DNA from: an uncultured Collinsella sp.
GTDB taxonomy: Bacteria; Actinomycetota; Coriobacteriia; Coriobacteriales; Coriobacteriaceae
Reading direction: 5' to 3'
Assembly: GCA_902491565.1 (NCBI GenBank)
Contig: CABUIE010000023.1
Location: forward strand, 1 to 24,064
Length of the DNA: 24,064 bases
Positions 9,046-16,100 of this stretch are shown here, one piece after another (positions within the stretch are counted from its first letter, which is position 1; each line of letters opens with the position of its first letter). A program made the position numbers and the translations under genes. Under the pieces are notes generated by a model. That model searched no databases. It saw only the letters and a list, made by a program, of their open reading frames with translations, and was not told where the DNA came from.

Positions 9046-9962
9046 CTTTTGACCTGTACGATGCCGTTGACGCGTTCATTGCCTACATTGCACGCGTCGA
9101 AGGGCTCGCTCCCAATACGGTAACCGCCTACGCCTCGCGGCTCGAGCGCTTCGCCGCGTGGTGCGACCGCGAGGGCATCGACGCTCGCGCCGCCGACGTG
9201 CGGACCGTTCGCTCCTATTTGGCCGAGCTGTCGCGTGGCCAGGTGGCGGCTCGGACCCTTGCGGCACACCTGTCTGCCATTCGCTCGCTCTATCGGTGGA
9301 TGGCTGCCGAGGGAATCGTTGAGGGCGACGCGGTCTCGGCGATATCCTCGCCCAAGCTGCCGCGCGATCTTCCCGGCGTGCTGACGACCCGGCAAGTCGA
9401 GTCGTTGCTCAAGACCCCTGACACTTCGACGCCTGCGGGGCTGCGCGATGCGGCGATGCTCGAGCTGCTCTATGCCTCCGGCGCGCGAATCTCGGAGCTT
9501 GCGGCGCTCAACGTGGAGTCTTTTGGTTGGTCCGAGCGAACACTGCGACTTTGGGGCAAGGGGAGCAAGGAGCGTATCGTGCCTCTGTATCGGCGCGCTA
9601 TCGAGGCGACCCGCCGCTATATTGAGGAGGGGAGGCCACAGCTCCTTGTGCAGGCAAAGCGTGTCGATAGTGCGAACGGCGTGCATCCGCTGTTTATCTC
9701 GGCGCGCGGAAACCGCATGAGTGCCGCCATGCTCAGGAGGCGGTTCCATATGCTTGCGGCACTTGCCGGCATTCCTGCCGACATCGCCCCGCATGCGATG
9801 CGCCATACCTTTGCGACCGACCTGCTCGAGGGCGGCGCGGATCTGCGCTCGGTTCAGGAGCTGCTGGGGCATGCGAGCTTGTCTACGACGCAAATCTATA
9901 CGCATCTCACGCCCGATCGGCTTAAGCGCGCCGTGAGTCAGGCCCACCCCCGCGGCGAGTAG
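9042..9962 (+). CDS. xerC: Tyrosine recombinase XerC, apparent ATA start
   Basis: The 306-residue product is a tyrosine recombinase that, with a partner recombinase, resolves chromosome dimers at dif. All catalytic residues are present in this numbering: Arg149 (SGARISEL), Lys173 (GKGSKER), His251 and Arg254 (HAMRH), His277 (LLGHASLSTTQ) and the nucleophile Tyr286 (QIYTHL). The C-terminal SQAHPRG matches XerC rather than XerD. The SAM-like N-terminal DNA-binding domain (DAFIAYIARVEGLAPNTVTA) is read in frame from about 9048, but no ATG, GTG or TTG exists in this frame between the TGA at 8994 and GTG 9198. GTG 9198 would delete 52 residues of that domain. ATA at 9042 sits 9 bases after GGAGG (9028-9032) and overlaps the trmFO stop, so I take it as the start. 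A double TAG ends the gene. Confidence 0.85.
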   Translation: MAFDLYDAVDAFIAYIARVEGLAPNTVTAYASRLERFAAWCDREGIDARAADVRTVRSYLAELSRGQVAARTLAAHLSAIRSLYRWMAAEGIVEGDAVSAISSPKLPRDLPGVLTTRQVESLLKTPDTSTPAGLRDAAMLELLYASGARISELAALNVESFGWSERTLRLWGKGSKERIVPLYRRAIEATRRYIEEGRPQLLVQAKRVDSANGVHPLFISARGNRMSAAMLRRRFHMLAALAGIPADIAPHAMRHTFATDLLEGGADLRSVQELLGHASLSTTQIYTHLTPDRLKRAVSQAHPRGE

Positions 9963-9977
9963 TAGAAGGGCCCCGCA

Positions 9978-9999
9978 CCGCACCGAGGTGTGTGGTTTT
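9978..9999 (+). terminator. Weak terminator after xerC
   Basis: CCGCAC (9978-9983) pairs with GTGTGG (9990-9995, one G-T wobble) across a 6-base loop and is followed by TTTT. It lies 15 bases past the xerC stop and just upstream of the rpsB promoter, so it would separate the two units. Confidence 0.45.
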
Positions 10000-10008
10000 G
10001 ATTGCGGG

Positions 10009-10037
10009 TTGGCAGGAAGAGGCAATCCTGCTATCAT
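10009..10037 (+). promoter_or_regulatory. rpsB promoter
   Basis: TTGGCA (10009-10014) and TATCAT (10032-10037) are 17 bases apart, the optimal spacing, and the -10 box is extended by TGC directly upstream (TGCTATCAT). Transcription would begin near 10044, giving a leader of about 135 bases. Confidence 0.82.
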
Positions 10038-10043
10038 TCATCG

Positions 10044-10178
10044 GGTTGCTTCGCGGCAACAGGTTTTTATCACGCACGCGCGGCTACTTCATACCGTGGT
10101 GCCCGGGCTTTGGTAGCACATGTCCGGGTTGGTTTTGGAGGATGACCCCGCGCGGAGGCAAACCACAGGAGGTTTAAC
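10044..10178 (+). promoter_or_regulatory. Structured 5' leader of rpsB
   Basis: The expected leader starts with a GTTGC/GCAAC hairpin (10045-10049, 10056-10060) followed by AGGTTTTT. It ends with AAACC (10160-10164), which can pair with GGTTT (10171-10175) so that the ribosome site AGGAGG (10167-10172) lies in the loop and stem. Ribosomal protein S2 commonly represses its own rpsB-tsf mRNA in bacteria; whether this leader does so is inferred from the possible masking of the ribosome site. Confidence 0.4.
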
Positions 10179-10907
10179 ATGGCTACCAAGATTAATATCC
10201 GCACCCTGCTCGAGGCCGGCTGCCACTTCGGTCACCAGACCCGTCGCTGGAACCCCAAGATGAAGCCGTTCATCTTCGGTGAGCGCAACGGCATCTACAT
10301 CCTCGACCTCAAGCAGACCATCCTTGACGCCGACCAGGCCTACACCTTCGTCAAGAACGTCGCCAAGGGCGGCAACGTGCTGTTCGTCGGCACCAAGAAG
10401 CAGGCTCAGGAGGCCGTCAAGAACGCCGCTGAGCGCGCCAACATGCCTTACATCAACCAGCGTTGGCTCGGCGGTATGCTGACCAACTTCGTCACCATCC
10501 GCTCCCGCATCAACCGCATGGAGGAGCTCGAGGCCATGGTCGAGGACGGCCGCATGGCAGTGCTGCCCAAGAAGGAGCAGGCAGTGCTCGGCAAGGAGCT
10601 CGCTAAGCTCCAGACCAACCTCGGTGGCGCCCGCGACATGAAGGGTCTGCCCCAGGCTCTCTTCGTCATTGATACCAAGCGCGAGGAGAACGCCATCAAG
10701 GAGGCCCAGCGCCTGAACATCCCCGTCGTCGCCCTGATCGACACCAACTCCGATCCCGACGAGGTCGAGTACGGCATCCCCTGCAACGATGACGCTATCT
10801 CCGCTGTCACCCTTATGTGCGAGCTCATGGCCGATGCCTGCCTCGCTGGCTCCGGCAAGGAGCAGGTCTCCGAGGCCGAGATGGCCGCTGAGCCCAAGGC
10901 CGAGTAA
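10179..10907 (+). CDS. rpsB: 30S ribosomal protein S2
   Basis: The 242-residue product is uS2, needed for late 30S assembly. The family signatures are plain: INIRTLLEAGCHFGHQTRRWNPKM at the N-terminus, NGIYILDLKQT, FVGTKKQAQEAVKNAAERA, NQRWLGGMLTNF, and the C-terminal signature PVVALIDTNSDPDEVEYGIPCNDDA. ATG 10179 follows AGGAGG (10167-10172) by six bases. It is the first gene after a strong promoter, and tsf follows 45 bases later; this rpsB-tsf pairing is nearly universal. Codon use is strongly biased to C-ending codons, as expected for a highly expressed gene. Confidence 0.98.
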   Translation: MATKINIRTLLEAGCHFGHQTRRWNPKMKPFIFGERNGIYILDLKQTILDADQAYTFVKNVAKGGNVLFVGTKKQAQEAVKNAAERANMPYINQRWLGGMLTNFVTIRSRINRMEELEAMVEDGRMAVLPKKEQAVLGKELAKLQTNLGGARDMKGLPQALFVIDTKREENAIKEAQRLNIPVVALIDTNSDPDEVEYGIPCNDDAISAVTLMCELMADACLAGSGKEQVSEAEMAAEPKAE

Positions 10908-10952
10908 ATCAGTCTTAGTTAATTCTTTTTCATCTCTTTGAAAGGAACCACA

Positions 10953-11822
10953 ATGGCCCAGATTACTGCCGCTATGGTCAAGCAGCTCCGCGAGATGACC
11001 GACTCCCCGATGATGGAGTGTAAGAAGGCTCTCGTCGAGGCTGACGGCGACATGGACGCTGCCGTCGACGTTCTGCGCAAGAACGGCCTCGCCAAGGCTG
11101 CCAAGAAGGCTGGCCGTGAGACCAACGAGGGCGCTGTCGCCGCGTTCGTCTCCGAGGATGGCAAGACCGGCGCTCTGCTCGAGCTCTCCTGCGAGACCGA
11201 CTTCGTCGGCTCCAACGCCAAGTTCACCGGCTTTGCTTCTAAGGTCGCCGAGGTTGTCGCCACCACCGAGCCGGCTGACGTCGACGCTCTGCTCGAGAAG
11301 CCGATGGGCGAGGAGACCGTTTCCTCCGAGCTCACCGAGATGATTCACATCATGGGCGAGAACATGAAGATCTCCCGTTTCGCCGCCCGCAAGGCCGAGA
11401 ATGGCGCTCTCGCTTCTTACATCCACATGGGTGGTAAGATCGGCGTCCTCGTCGAGTTCGCCTTCGAGAAGGCCGAGACCGCTCAGGCCGACTCCTTCAA
11501 GACCTTCGCTCACGACGTCGCCCTTCAGGTTGCCGCCGTCGCCCCGATCTGCGCTACCCGCGATCAGGTTCCGGCTGAGACCGTCGAGCACGAGAAGCAG
11601 ATCTACATGGCTCAGGCTGCCGAGTCCGGCAAGCCCGAGGCTATCCAGGAGAAGATGGCTGTTGGCCGTCTGGAGAAGTTCTACAAGCAGTCCGTGCTCA
11701 CCGAGCAGGAGTTTATCAAGGACAGCTCCCTCACCATCAAGAAGTATGCTGAGCAGGTCTCCAAGGAGCTCGGCGACACCATTACCGTCGTTGCGTTCGA
11801 CCGTCTGGTCCGTGGCGAGTAA
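10953..11822 (+). CDS. tsf: Translation elongation factor Ts
   Basis: The 289-residue product is EF-Ts, the exchange factor that releases GDP from EF-Tu. The N-terminal UBA-like domain (VKQLREMTDSPMMECKKAL, residues 9-27), the linker AKKAGRETNEG and the core motif CETDFVGSN, with TDFV at 82-85 contacting EF-Tu, are all present, followed by the two core repeats and a C-terminal segment. ATG 10953 follows AAAGGA (10941-10946); an in-frame TTG at 10938 lies upstream of that site and is rejected. Transcription probably comes from the rpsB promoter and ends at the strong terminator 24 bases after the stop. Confidence 0.98.
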   Translation: MAQITAAMVKQLREMTDSPMMECKKALVEADGDMDAAVDVLRKNGLAKAAKKAGRETNEGAVAAFVSEDGKTGALLELSCETDFVGSNAKFTGFASKVAEVVATTEPADVDALLEKPMGEETVSSELTEMIHIMGENMKISRFAARKAENGALASYIHMGGKIGVLVEFAFEKAETAQADSFKTFAHDVALQVAAVAPICATRDQVPAETVEHEKQIYMAQAAESGKPEAIQEKMAVGRLEKFYKQSVLTEQEFIKDSSLTIKKYAEQVSKELGDTITVVAFDRLVRGE

Positions 11823-11845
11823 ATTAGCTTTTGTAGCTGGTAATG

Positions 11846-11880
11846 AGCAGGCTGTGGGTTTTACTCACAGCCTGCTTTTT
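11846..11880 (+). terminator. Strong intrinsic terminator of rpsB-tsf
   Basis: AGCAGGCTGTG (11846-11856) is the exact reverse complement of CACAGCCTGCT (11866-11876), with a 9-base loop and a run of five T at 11876-11880. The perfect 11-bp stem and immediate U tract make this a confident call. Confidence 0.95.
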
Positions 11881-11901
11881 CATGGCTCTTATCAGAGCCT
11901 T

Positions 11902-11910
11902 TGCTATCAT
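11902..11910 (+). promoter_or_regulatory. Extended -10 element upstream of pyrH
   Basis: TGCTATCAT at 11902-11910 is identical to the extended -10 sequence of the rpsB promoter. No good -35 box lies at the right distance; an extended -10 promoter can work without one. It falls between the tsf terminator and pyrH, where a promoter is needed. Confidence 0.55.
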
Positions 11911-11939
11911 ATTGAGAGTCTAATTAAAGGAGGATCGTT

Positions 11940-12662
11940 TTGTCCGACATCCGATATAAACGCGTGCTTCTTAAGCTTTCCGGCGAAGCACTGATGGGCG
12001 ACGGCCAATATGGCATCGACCCCAAGGTTACCGACCACCTTGCCAAGCAGGTCAAGGAGCTGCTCGCCGTTGGCCATGAGGTTGGCGTTGTTGTCGGCGG
12101 CGGCAATATTTTCCGCGGCATGGCCGGCGCTGCCGGTGGCATGGAGCGCGCCCAGGCTGACTACATGGGCATGCTGGCAACCGTTATGAACGCGCTCGCC
12201 CTGCAGGATGCCTTCGAGCACAACGATGTTCCCTGCCGCGTGATGAGCGCTATCCAGATGAACGAGATCTGCGAGCCCTATATTCGCCGTCGCGCCATCA
12301 ACCACCTTTCCAAGGGCAGCGTCGTAATTTTTGCCGCCGGGTCGGGCAATCCGTACTTTACGACCGACACCGCCGCGGCTCTTCGTGCCTGTGAGATTGG
12401 TGCCGAGGTCCTGATTAAGGCCACCAAGGTTGACGGTATCTACGACAAGGATCCCGTCAAGTGCGACGATGCCGTCCGTTTTGACAAGATTACCTATCAC
12501 GAGGTTCTCGTCCGCGGTCTGCAGGTTATGGATTCCACAGCTACGGCACTGTGCCAGGATAACCGTATGCCGATTTTGGTCCTCAACATCGATGGCGAGG
12601 ACACCGTCAAGCGCGCGCTTTCGGGTGAGCCCGTCGGCACGCTCGTCTATCAGGAGGATTAA
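11940..12662 (+). CDS. pyrH: UMP kinase
   Basis: The 240-residue product phosphorylates UMP to UDP and belongs to the bacterial amino-acid-kinase fold, not the eukaryotic NMP kinase fold. Motifs seen are RVLLKLSGEALMGD (phosphate-binding loop), VVVGGGNIFRG, the UMP-binding GMLATVMNALALQDAFE, AAGSGNPYFTTDTAAALRA and the ATP-binding KATKVDGIYDKDP. The start is TTG at 11940, six bases after a strong AAAGGAGG (11926-11933); no other start fits. It opens a long co-directional unit, with frr only two bases after its stop, the arrangement common across bacteria. The enzyme is usually a hexamer inhibited by UTP and activated by GTP. Confidence 0.97.
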   Translation: MSDIRYKRVLLKLSGEALMGDGQYGIDPKVTDHLAKQVKELLAVGHEVGVVVGGGNIFRGMAGAAGGMERAQADYMGMLATVMNALALQDAFEHNDVPCRVMSAIQMNEICEPYIRRRAINHLSKGSVVIFAAGSGNPYFTTDTAAALRACEIGAEVLIKATKVDGIYDKDPVKCDDAVRFDKITYHEVLVRGLQVMDSTATALCQDNRMPILVLNIDGEDTVKRALSGEPVGTLVYQED

Positions 12663-12664
12663 GC

Positions 12665-13201
12665 ATGGCAGAGAACATCACCGCCCACATGGACAAGTCG
12701 CTCGAGTCCCTCAAGCACAACTTCTCCAAGGTTCGCACGGGCCGCGCCAACGCTAACATTCTGTCCGACATCTCGGTCGATTACTACGGTGTCCCCACGC
12801 CGGTTACCCAGGTTGCCGCCGTTAAGACCCCCGAGGCCCACATGTTGCTCATCGAGCCCTGGGATAAGGCGCTCGTCAACGCCATCGTGAAGGCTATCAG
12901 CGCTTCCGATCTGGGCATTACCCCCAACTCTGACGGTACCGTCGTGCGCCTGCCGTTCCCGGCTCCCACCGAGGAGCGTCGTCGCGAGCTCGTCAAGGAG
13001 TGCCGCGAGTATGCCGAGCAGGCCAAGGTCTCCATTCGCAACATCCGTCGTGACTTTAACAACAAGCTCGAGCGCGACGAAGATCTCACCGAGGACGATG
13101 TCCGTCGCGAGCAGGCCAAGGTCCAGAAGCATACCGATGAGTATGTTGCCAAGGTCGAGGAGCTTCTGAAGGAAAAAGAAGCCGAGGTCATGGAGATCTA
13201 A
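12665..13201 (+). CDS. frr: Ribosome recycling factor
   Basis: The 178-residue product splits post-termination ribosomes together with EF-G. It is slightly shorter than the usual 185 residues but complete. Characteristic segments are MDKSLESLKHNFSKVRTGRA at the N-terminus, VDYYGVPTPVTQVA, LLIEPWDKALV, LGITPNSDGTVVRLPFPAPTEERR and the long C-terminal helix with RRDFNNKLE. ATG 12665 follows AGGAGG (12652-12657) by seven bases; that ribosome site lies in the last codons of pyrH, so the two are likely translationally coupled. Transcription is shared with pyrH. Confidence 0.97.
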   Translation: MAENITAHMDKSLESLKHNFSKVRTGRANANILSDISVDYYGVPTPVTQVAAVKTPEAHMLLIEPWDKALVNAIVKAISASDLGITPNSDGTVVRLPFPAPTEERRRELVKECREYAEQAKVSIRNIRRDFNNKLERDEDLTEDDVRREQAKVQKHTDEYVAKVEELLKEKEAEVMEI

Positions 13202-13202
13202 G

Positions 13203-13997
13203 GTGCAATACGACGAGAACAAACTGGTCGAGTACTTTGCCGACGCCCCTGCGGGCGTCGGTTTTTCCGACCTTGACCTCAATAAGATTCCGCATCATAT
13301 TTCGTGCATCATGGACGGTAACGGTCGCTGGGCCACGGCGCGCGGTCTTGCCCGCACCGAGGGCCACAAGGCCGGTATCGTCTCCCTGCGCGAGATTATT
13401 ACCGCATGTGTGCGCTTGGGAGTCGACGTCCTTTCGGCCTATGCGTTTTCCACCGAAAACTGGAATCGTCCACAGCACGAGGTCAACGTTTTGATGCATC
13501 TGTTTGCCAAGACGTTTATCGATGAGTTGCCTCTGCTTAAGCGCGAAAACGTGCGCGTTGTCTTTTTGGGCGATATTTCCGCACTGCCCAAGAAGACCCG
13601 CGATGTCTTTGAGCGCGGTCTTGCCGAGTGTGCCGACCACACCGGCATGACGCTGGCGCTTGCCGTCAATTACGGCGCCCGTGCCGAGATCACCCGTGCC
13701 GTCCGTCAGATTGCGCTCGACGCCGCTGCCGGCAAGATCGACCCTGCCGCCATCGACGATGATATGGTTGCCTCCCATCTCTACACCGCTGGGCTGCCCG
13801 ATCCGGAGCTTGTGATTCGCACCTCCGGCGAGCTACGCCTTTCGAACTATCTGCTGTGGCAGGTTGCCTATTCCGAGTTTTATGTCACCGATACCTATTG
13901 GCCCGACTTTGATCGCTGGGGCCTTGTCGACGCCATTTTGGCCTACCAGGGCCGCGACCGTAGGTTTGGTGGACTGAGCAAGACCGAGGAGGCTTAA
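13203..13997 (+). CDS. uppS: Isoprenyl (undecaprenyl) diphosphate synthase
   Basis: The 264-residue product is a cis-prenyltransferase that adds isopentenyl units to farnesyl-PP to make the lipid carrier for cell-wall synthesis. HHISCIMDGNGRWA carries the catalytic Asp38 and the phosphate-binding loop; LSAYAFSTENWNRP and the C-terminal signature LVIRTSGELRLSNYLLWQVAYSEFYVTDTYWPDF complete the family pattern. The start is GTG at 13203, one base after the frr stop, with GGAG at 13192-13195 inside frr. The first 28 residues precede the catalytic core. Its neighbours dxr and ispG supply the isoprenoid precursors, a common arrangement. The exact product chain length cannot be read from the sequence. 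Confidence 0.95.
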   Translation: MQYDENKLVEYFADAPAGVGFSDLDLNKIPHHISCIMDGNGRWATARGLARTEGHKAGIVSLREIITACVRLGVDVLSAYAFSTENWNRPQHEVNVLMHLFAKTFIDELPLLKRENVRVVFLGDISALPKKTRDVFERGLAECADHTGMTLALAVNYGARAEITRAVRQIALDAAAGKIDPAAIDDDMVASHLYTAGLPDPELVIRTSGELRLSNYLLWQVAYSEFYVTDTYWPDFDRWGLVDAILAYQGRDRRFGGLSKTEEA

Positions 13998-13999
13998 TC

Positions 14000-14890
14000 G
14001 TGTCCGATCGTCCCAAGGCGTCTGCTCCCAAGACGTCAACTCCCAAGGCGCCTTCCGCCAAGAGCGGCGCGGCTACGACTTCGTGGTTGGCCGGCTTTAT
14101 TACCCGCGCCGCCGCAGGTATCGTCTACGCCGTCGTGTTCATTCTCTGCTTGGTTTTGGGTATCGTTCCCACTGCTATCTTCGTCTCCGTCATGAGCGGC
14201 CTGTGCTGCTATGAGTTTTTCCGCATGACGAAGCTCGATGGCAAGGTGGCCAACGAGCGCCTGGGTATCGCTGCCGCCGTGCTCTTTCCGCTCTCGGCGC
14301 TGGGCGACTCGCTGCTGTTGAATGCCCTGCTTTTTGCACTGATGCTTGCGGTGGGTATTTGGTACGTCTGGTCGTCGCGTACCCGTATATCCGATGTAGC
14401 CGTGACGCTCATGGGCCCCATCTACACCGGTTTTATGCTGTCGGCCATCGTGCTGCTGCGCGATGCCGTGCCCGGTTTTGCCGGCGCCCTGCTTTCGGTG
14501 GGTGTTTGCGCGTCTCTCTGGGTCTCCGATTCGTTCGCCTATATCGTGGGTAGCCGTATCGGCAAGCACAAGATGGTCCCCAAGATTTCTCCCAAAAAGA
14601 GCTGGGAGGGCTTTTTCGGCGGCATCTTGGGCTCGGTTCTCATCTGGCTTATTTTGTGGGCGACCCATTTCTATAAGCTGAGCTTGCCCTATGCGCTGCT
14701 GTGCGGCGTGGTCGTGTCCATCCTGGGCGTTATCGGCGACCTCATCGAGTCACGCATCAAGCGTGGCGTGGGCGTCAAGGATTCCGGCAATCTGATTCCG
14801 GGCCATGGCGGCATGCTCGACCGTAGCGACTCGCTTATCTTTGGCTGCATTACCGCGCAGCTGCTTTTGATGATCGGAGGCGTGCTGTAA
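14000..14890 (+). CDS. cdsA: Phosphatidate cytidylyltransferase
   Basis: The 296-residue membrane protein makes CDP-diacylglycerol from phosphatidate and CTP, the entry to phospholipid synthesis. After a Lys/Ser/Thr/Pro-rich cytosolic tail (residues 1-25) come several hydrophobic segments, the first around 36-60. The C-terminal half has WVSDSFAYIVGSRIGKHK, ISPKKSWEGFFGG and the family signature SRIKRGVGVKDSGNLIPGHGGMLDR with its conserved Asp and Lys residues. The start is GTG at 14000, seven bases after GAGGAGG (13986-13992), which overlaps the uppS end. Its stop TAA overlaps the dxr start as TAATG. The low-complexity N-terminal tail is longer than in many homologues and may not be conserved. 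Confidence 0.95.
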   Translation: MSDRPKASAPKTSTPKAPSAKSGAATTSWLAGFITRAAAGIVYAVVFILCLVLGIVPTAIFVSVMSGLCCYEFFRMTKLDGKVANERLGIAAAVLFPLSALGDSLLLNALLFALMLAVGIWYVWSSRTRISDVAVTLMGPIYTGFMLSAIVLLRDAVPGFAGALLSVGVCASLWVSDSFAYIVGSRIGKHKMVPKISPKKSWEGFFGGILGSVLIWLILWATHFYKLSLPYALLCGVVVSILGVIGDLIESRIKRGVGVKDSGNLIPGHGGMLDRSDSLIFGCITAQLLLMIGGVL

Positions 14891-16077
14891 TGGCCTTTCA
14901 GACGACGTACAGCCCCGATGGCCGTCTGCGGGTTGCAATTTTGGGCTGTACGGGCTCTATTGGCACCCAGGCGCTCGATGTTTGCCGTCAGCATGCCGAC
15001 CGTCTGCAGGTGACGGCGCTTTCCGTTAATTCCAGTACCGCTGAGCTTGTTGCGTTTGCCCGTGAGTTTTCTGTTCCGGCCGTTGCCGTGGCCGACACCT
15101 CCCACGGCGCGGACGCTGTGCTGCAGGAGCTGCCCGAGGGCACCGAGCTCGGTGTTGGTGCGCAGGCAGTTTGTGAGCTCGCACGTCGCGATGACGTCGA
15201 CTGTGTGCTCGTCGCTATTGTGGGCGCCGCCGGGCTCGAAGCGAGCCATGCTGCCCTGACCTCGAACAAGCGTCTTGCACTTGCCAATAAGGAGTCGCTC
15301 GTCGTTGGCGGCGACCTGCTGATGCCACTGGCGCAGCCGGGTCAGCTCATTCCGGTCGACTCCGAGCACTCCGCCATCTATCAGTGCTATCTGGGTGAGA
15401 ATCCACGCGAGGCCCACTGCATTTGGCTTACCTGTTCGGGCGGTCCGTTCTTTGGCCGTACGCGCGAGGATCTCGACCACGTGACCCGCAAGGACGCCTT
15501 GGCGCATCCCACGTGGGCCATGGGGGCAAAGATCACCATCGACTCCGCCACCCTTATGAACAAGGGCTTGGAGCGTATCGAGGCGATGCATCTGTTCGGT
15601 TGCGACCTCGACTTTATCAACGTGGTCGTGCAGCGTCAGTCCAAGATTCACTCTATGGTCGAGTTTGCCGACGGCTCCGTGATAGCGCATCTCGGTGCGT
15701 CCGACATGCGCATTCCCATCCAGTTTGCCTTTTCGTATCCCGAGCGCTGGGATACTCCGGCGCCGCGAATCGATTTTCGTGAGTTGGGGCAGCTTACCTT
15801 CGACGCTGCCGATATGGACACGTTCCGCTGCCTGGCGCTGGCCGAGCGTGCCGGCAAGACGGGCGGCACTATGCCGTGCGTGCTGAATGCCGCCAACGAA
15901 GTTGCCGTCGATGCCTTCCTGCACGATACCTGTACCTTTACCGATATCGATCGCATCGTTGAGTCCTGCATGGATGCACACGATACGCAGGCGGTTACAT
16001 CTTTTGAGCAGCTTCGCGATATCGATACGTGGGCTCGTGCCAAGGCCGCCGAGGTGCTTGCTGCAACCCGCTCTTAA
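14890..16077 (+). CDS. dxr: 1-deoxy-D-xylulose 5-phosphate reductoisomerase
   Basis: The 395-residue product converts DXP to MEP with NADPH, the committed step of the MEP isoprenoid pathway, and is the target of fosmidomycin. Seen are the NADPH-binding VAILGCTGSIGTQALDV (GCTGSIG at 19-25), LANKESLVVGG, the metal- and substrate-binding PVDSEHSAIYQC, LTCSGGPFFGRTRED, WAMGAKITIDSATLMNKGLERIEAMHLF and VLNAANEVAVDAFL. ATG 14890 overlaps the cdsA stop by one base, with GGAGG at 14876-14880. The order cdsA-dxr-rseP-ispG is widely conserved. It indicates that the host makes isoprenoids by the MEP route rather than the mevalonate route. Confidence 0.97.
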   Translation: MAFQTTYSPDGRLRVAILGCTGSIGTQALDVCRQHADRLQVTALSVNSSTAELVAFAREFSVPAVAVADTSHGADAVLQELPEGTELGVGAQAVCELARRDDVDCVLVAIVGAAGLEASHAALTSNKRLALANKESLVVGGDLLMPLAQPGQLIPVDSEHSAIYQCYLGENPREAHCIWLTCSGGPFFGRTREDLDHVTRKDALAHPTWAMGAKITIDSATLMNKGLERIEAMHLFGCDLDFINVVVQRQSKIHSMVEFADGSVIAHLGASDMRIPIQFAFSYPERWDTPAPRIDFRELGQLTFDAADMDTFRCLALAERAGKTGGTMPCVLNAANEVAVDAFLHDTCTFTDIDRIVESCMDAHDTQAVTSFEQLRDIDTWARAKAAEVLAATRS

Positions 16078-16100
16078 TCGTAAGGATTGCTTTTCGTTTT

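Noticed and set aside
9198..9962. xerC starting at GTG 9198
   Set aside because: This would remove 52 residues of the N-terminal DNA-binding domain, which is clearly encoded in frame upstream, and there is no good ribosome site before 9198.
9963..10178. tRNA or known riboswitch in the gap before rpsB
   Set aside because: No cloverleaf, T-loop sequence or recognisable aptamer core could be found; promoter and leader hairpins explain the stretch.
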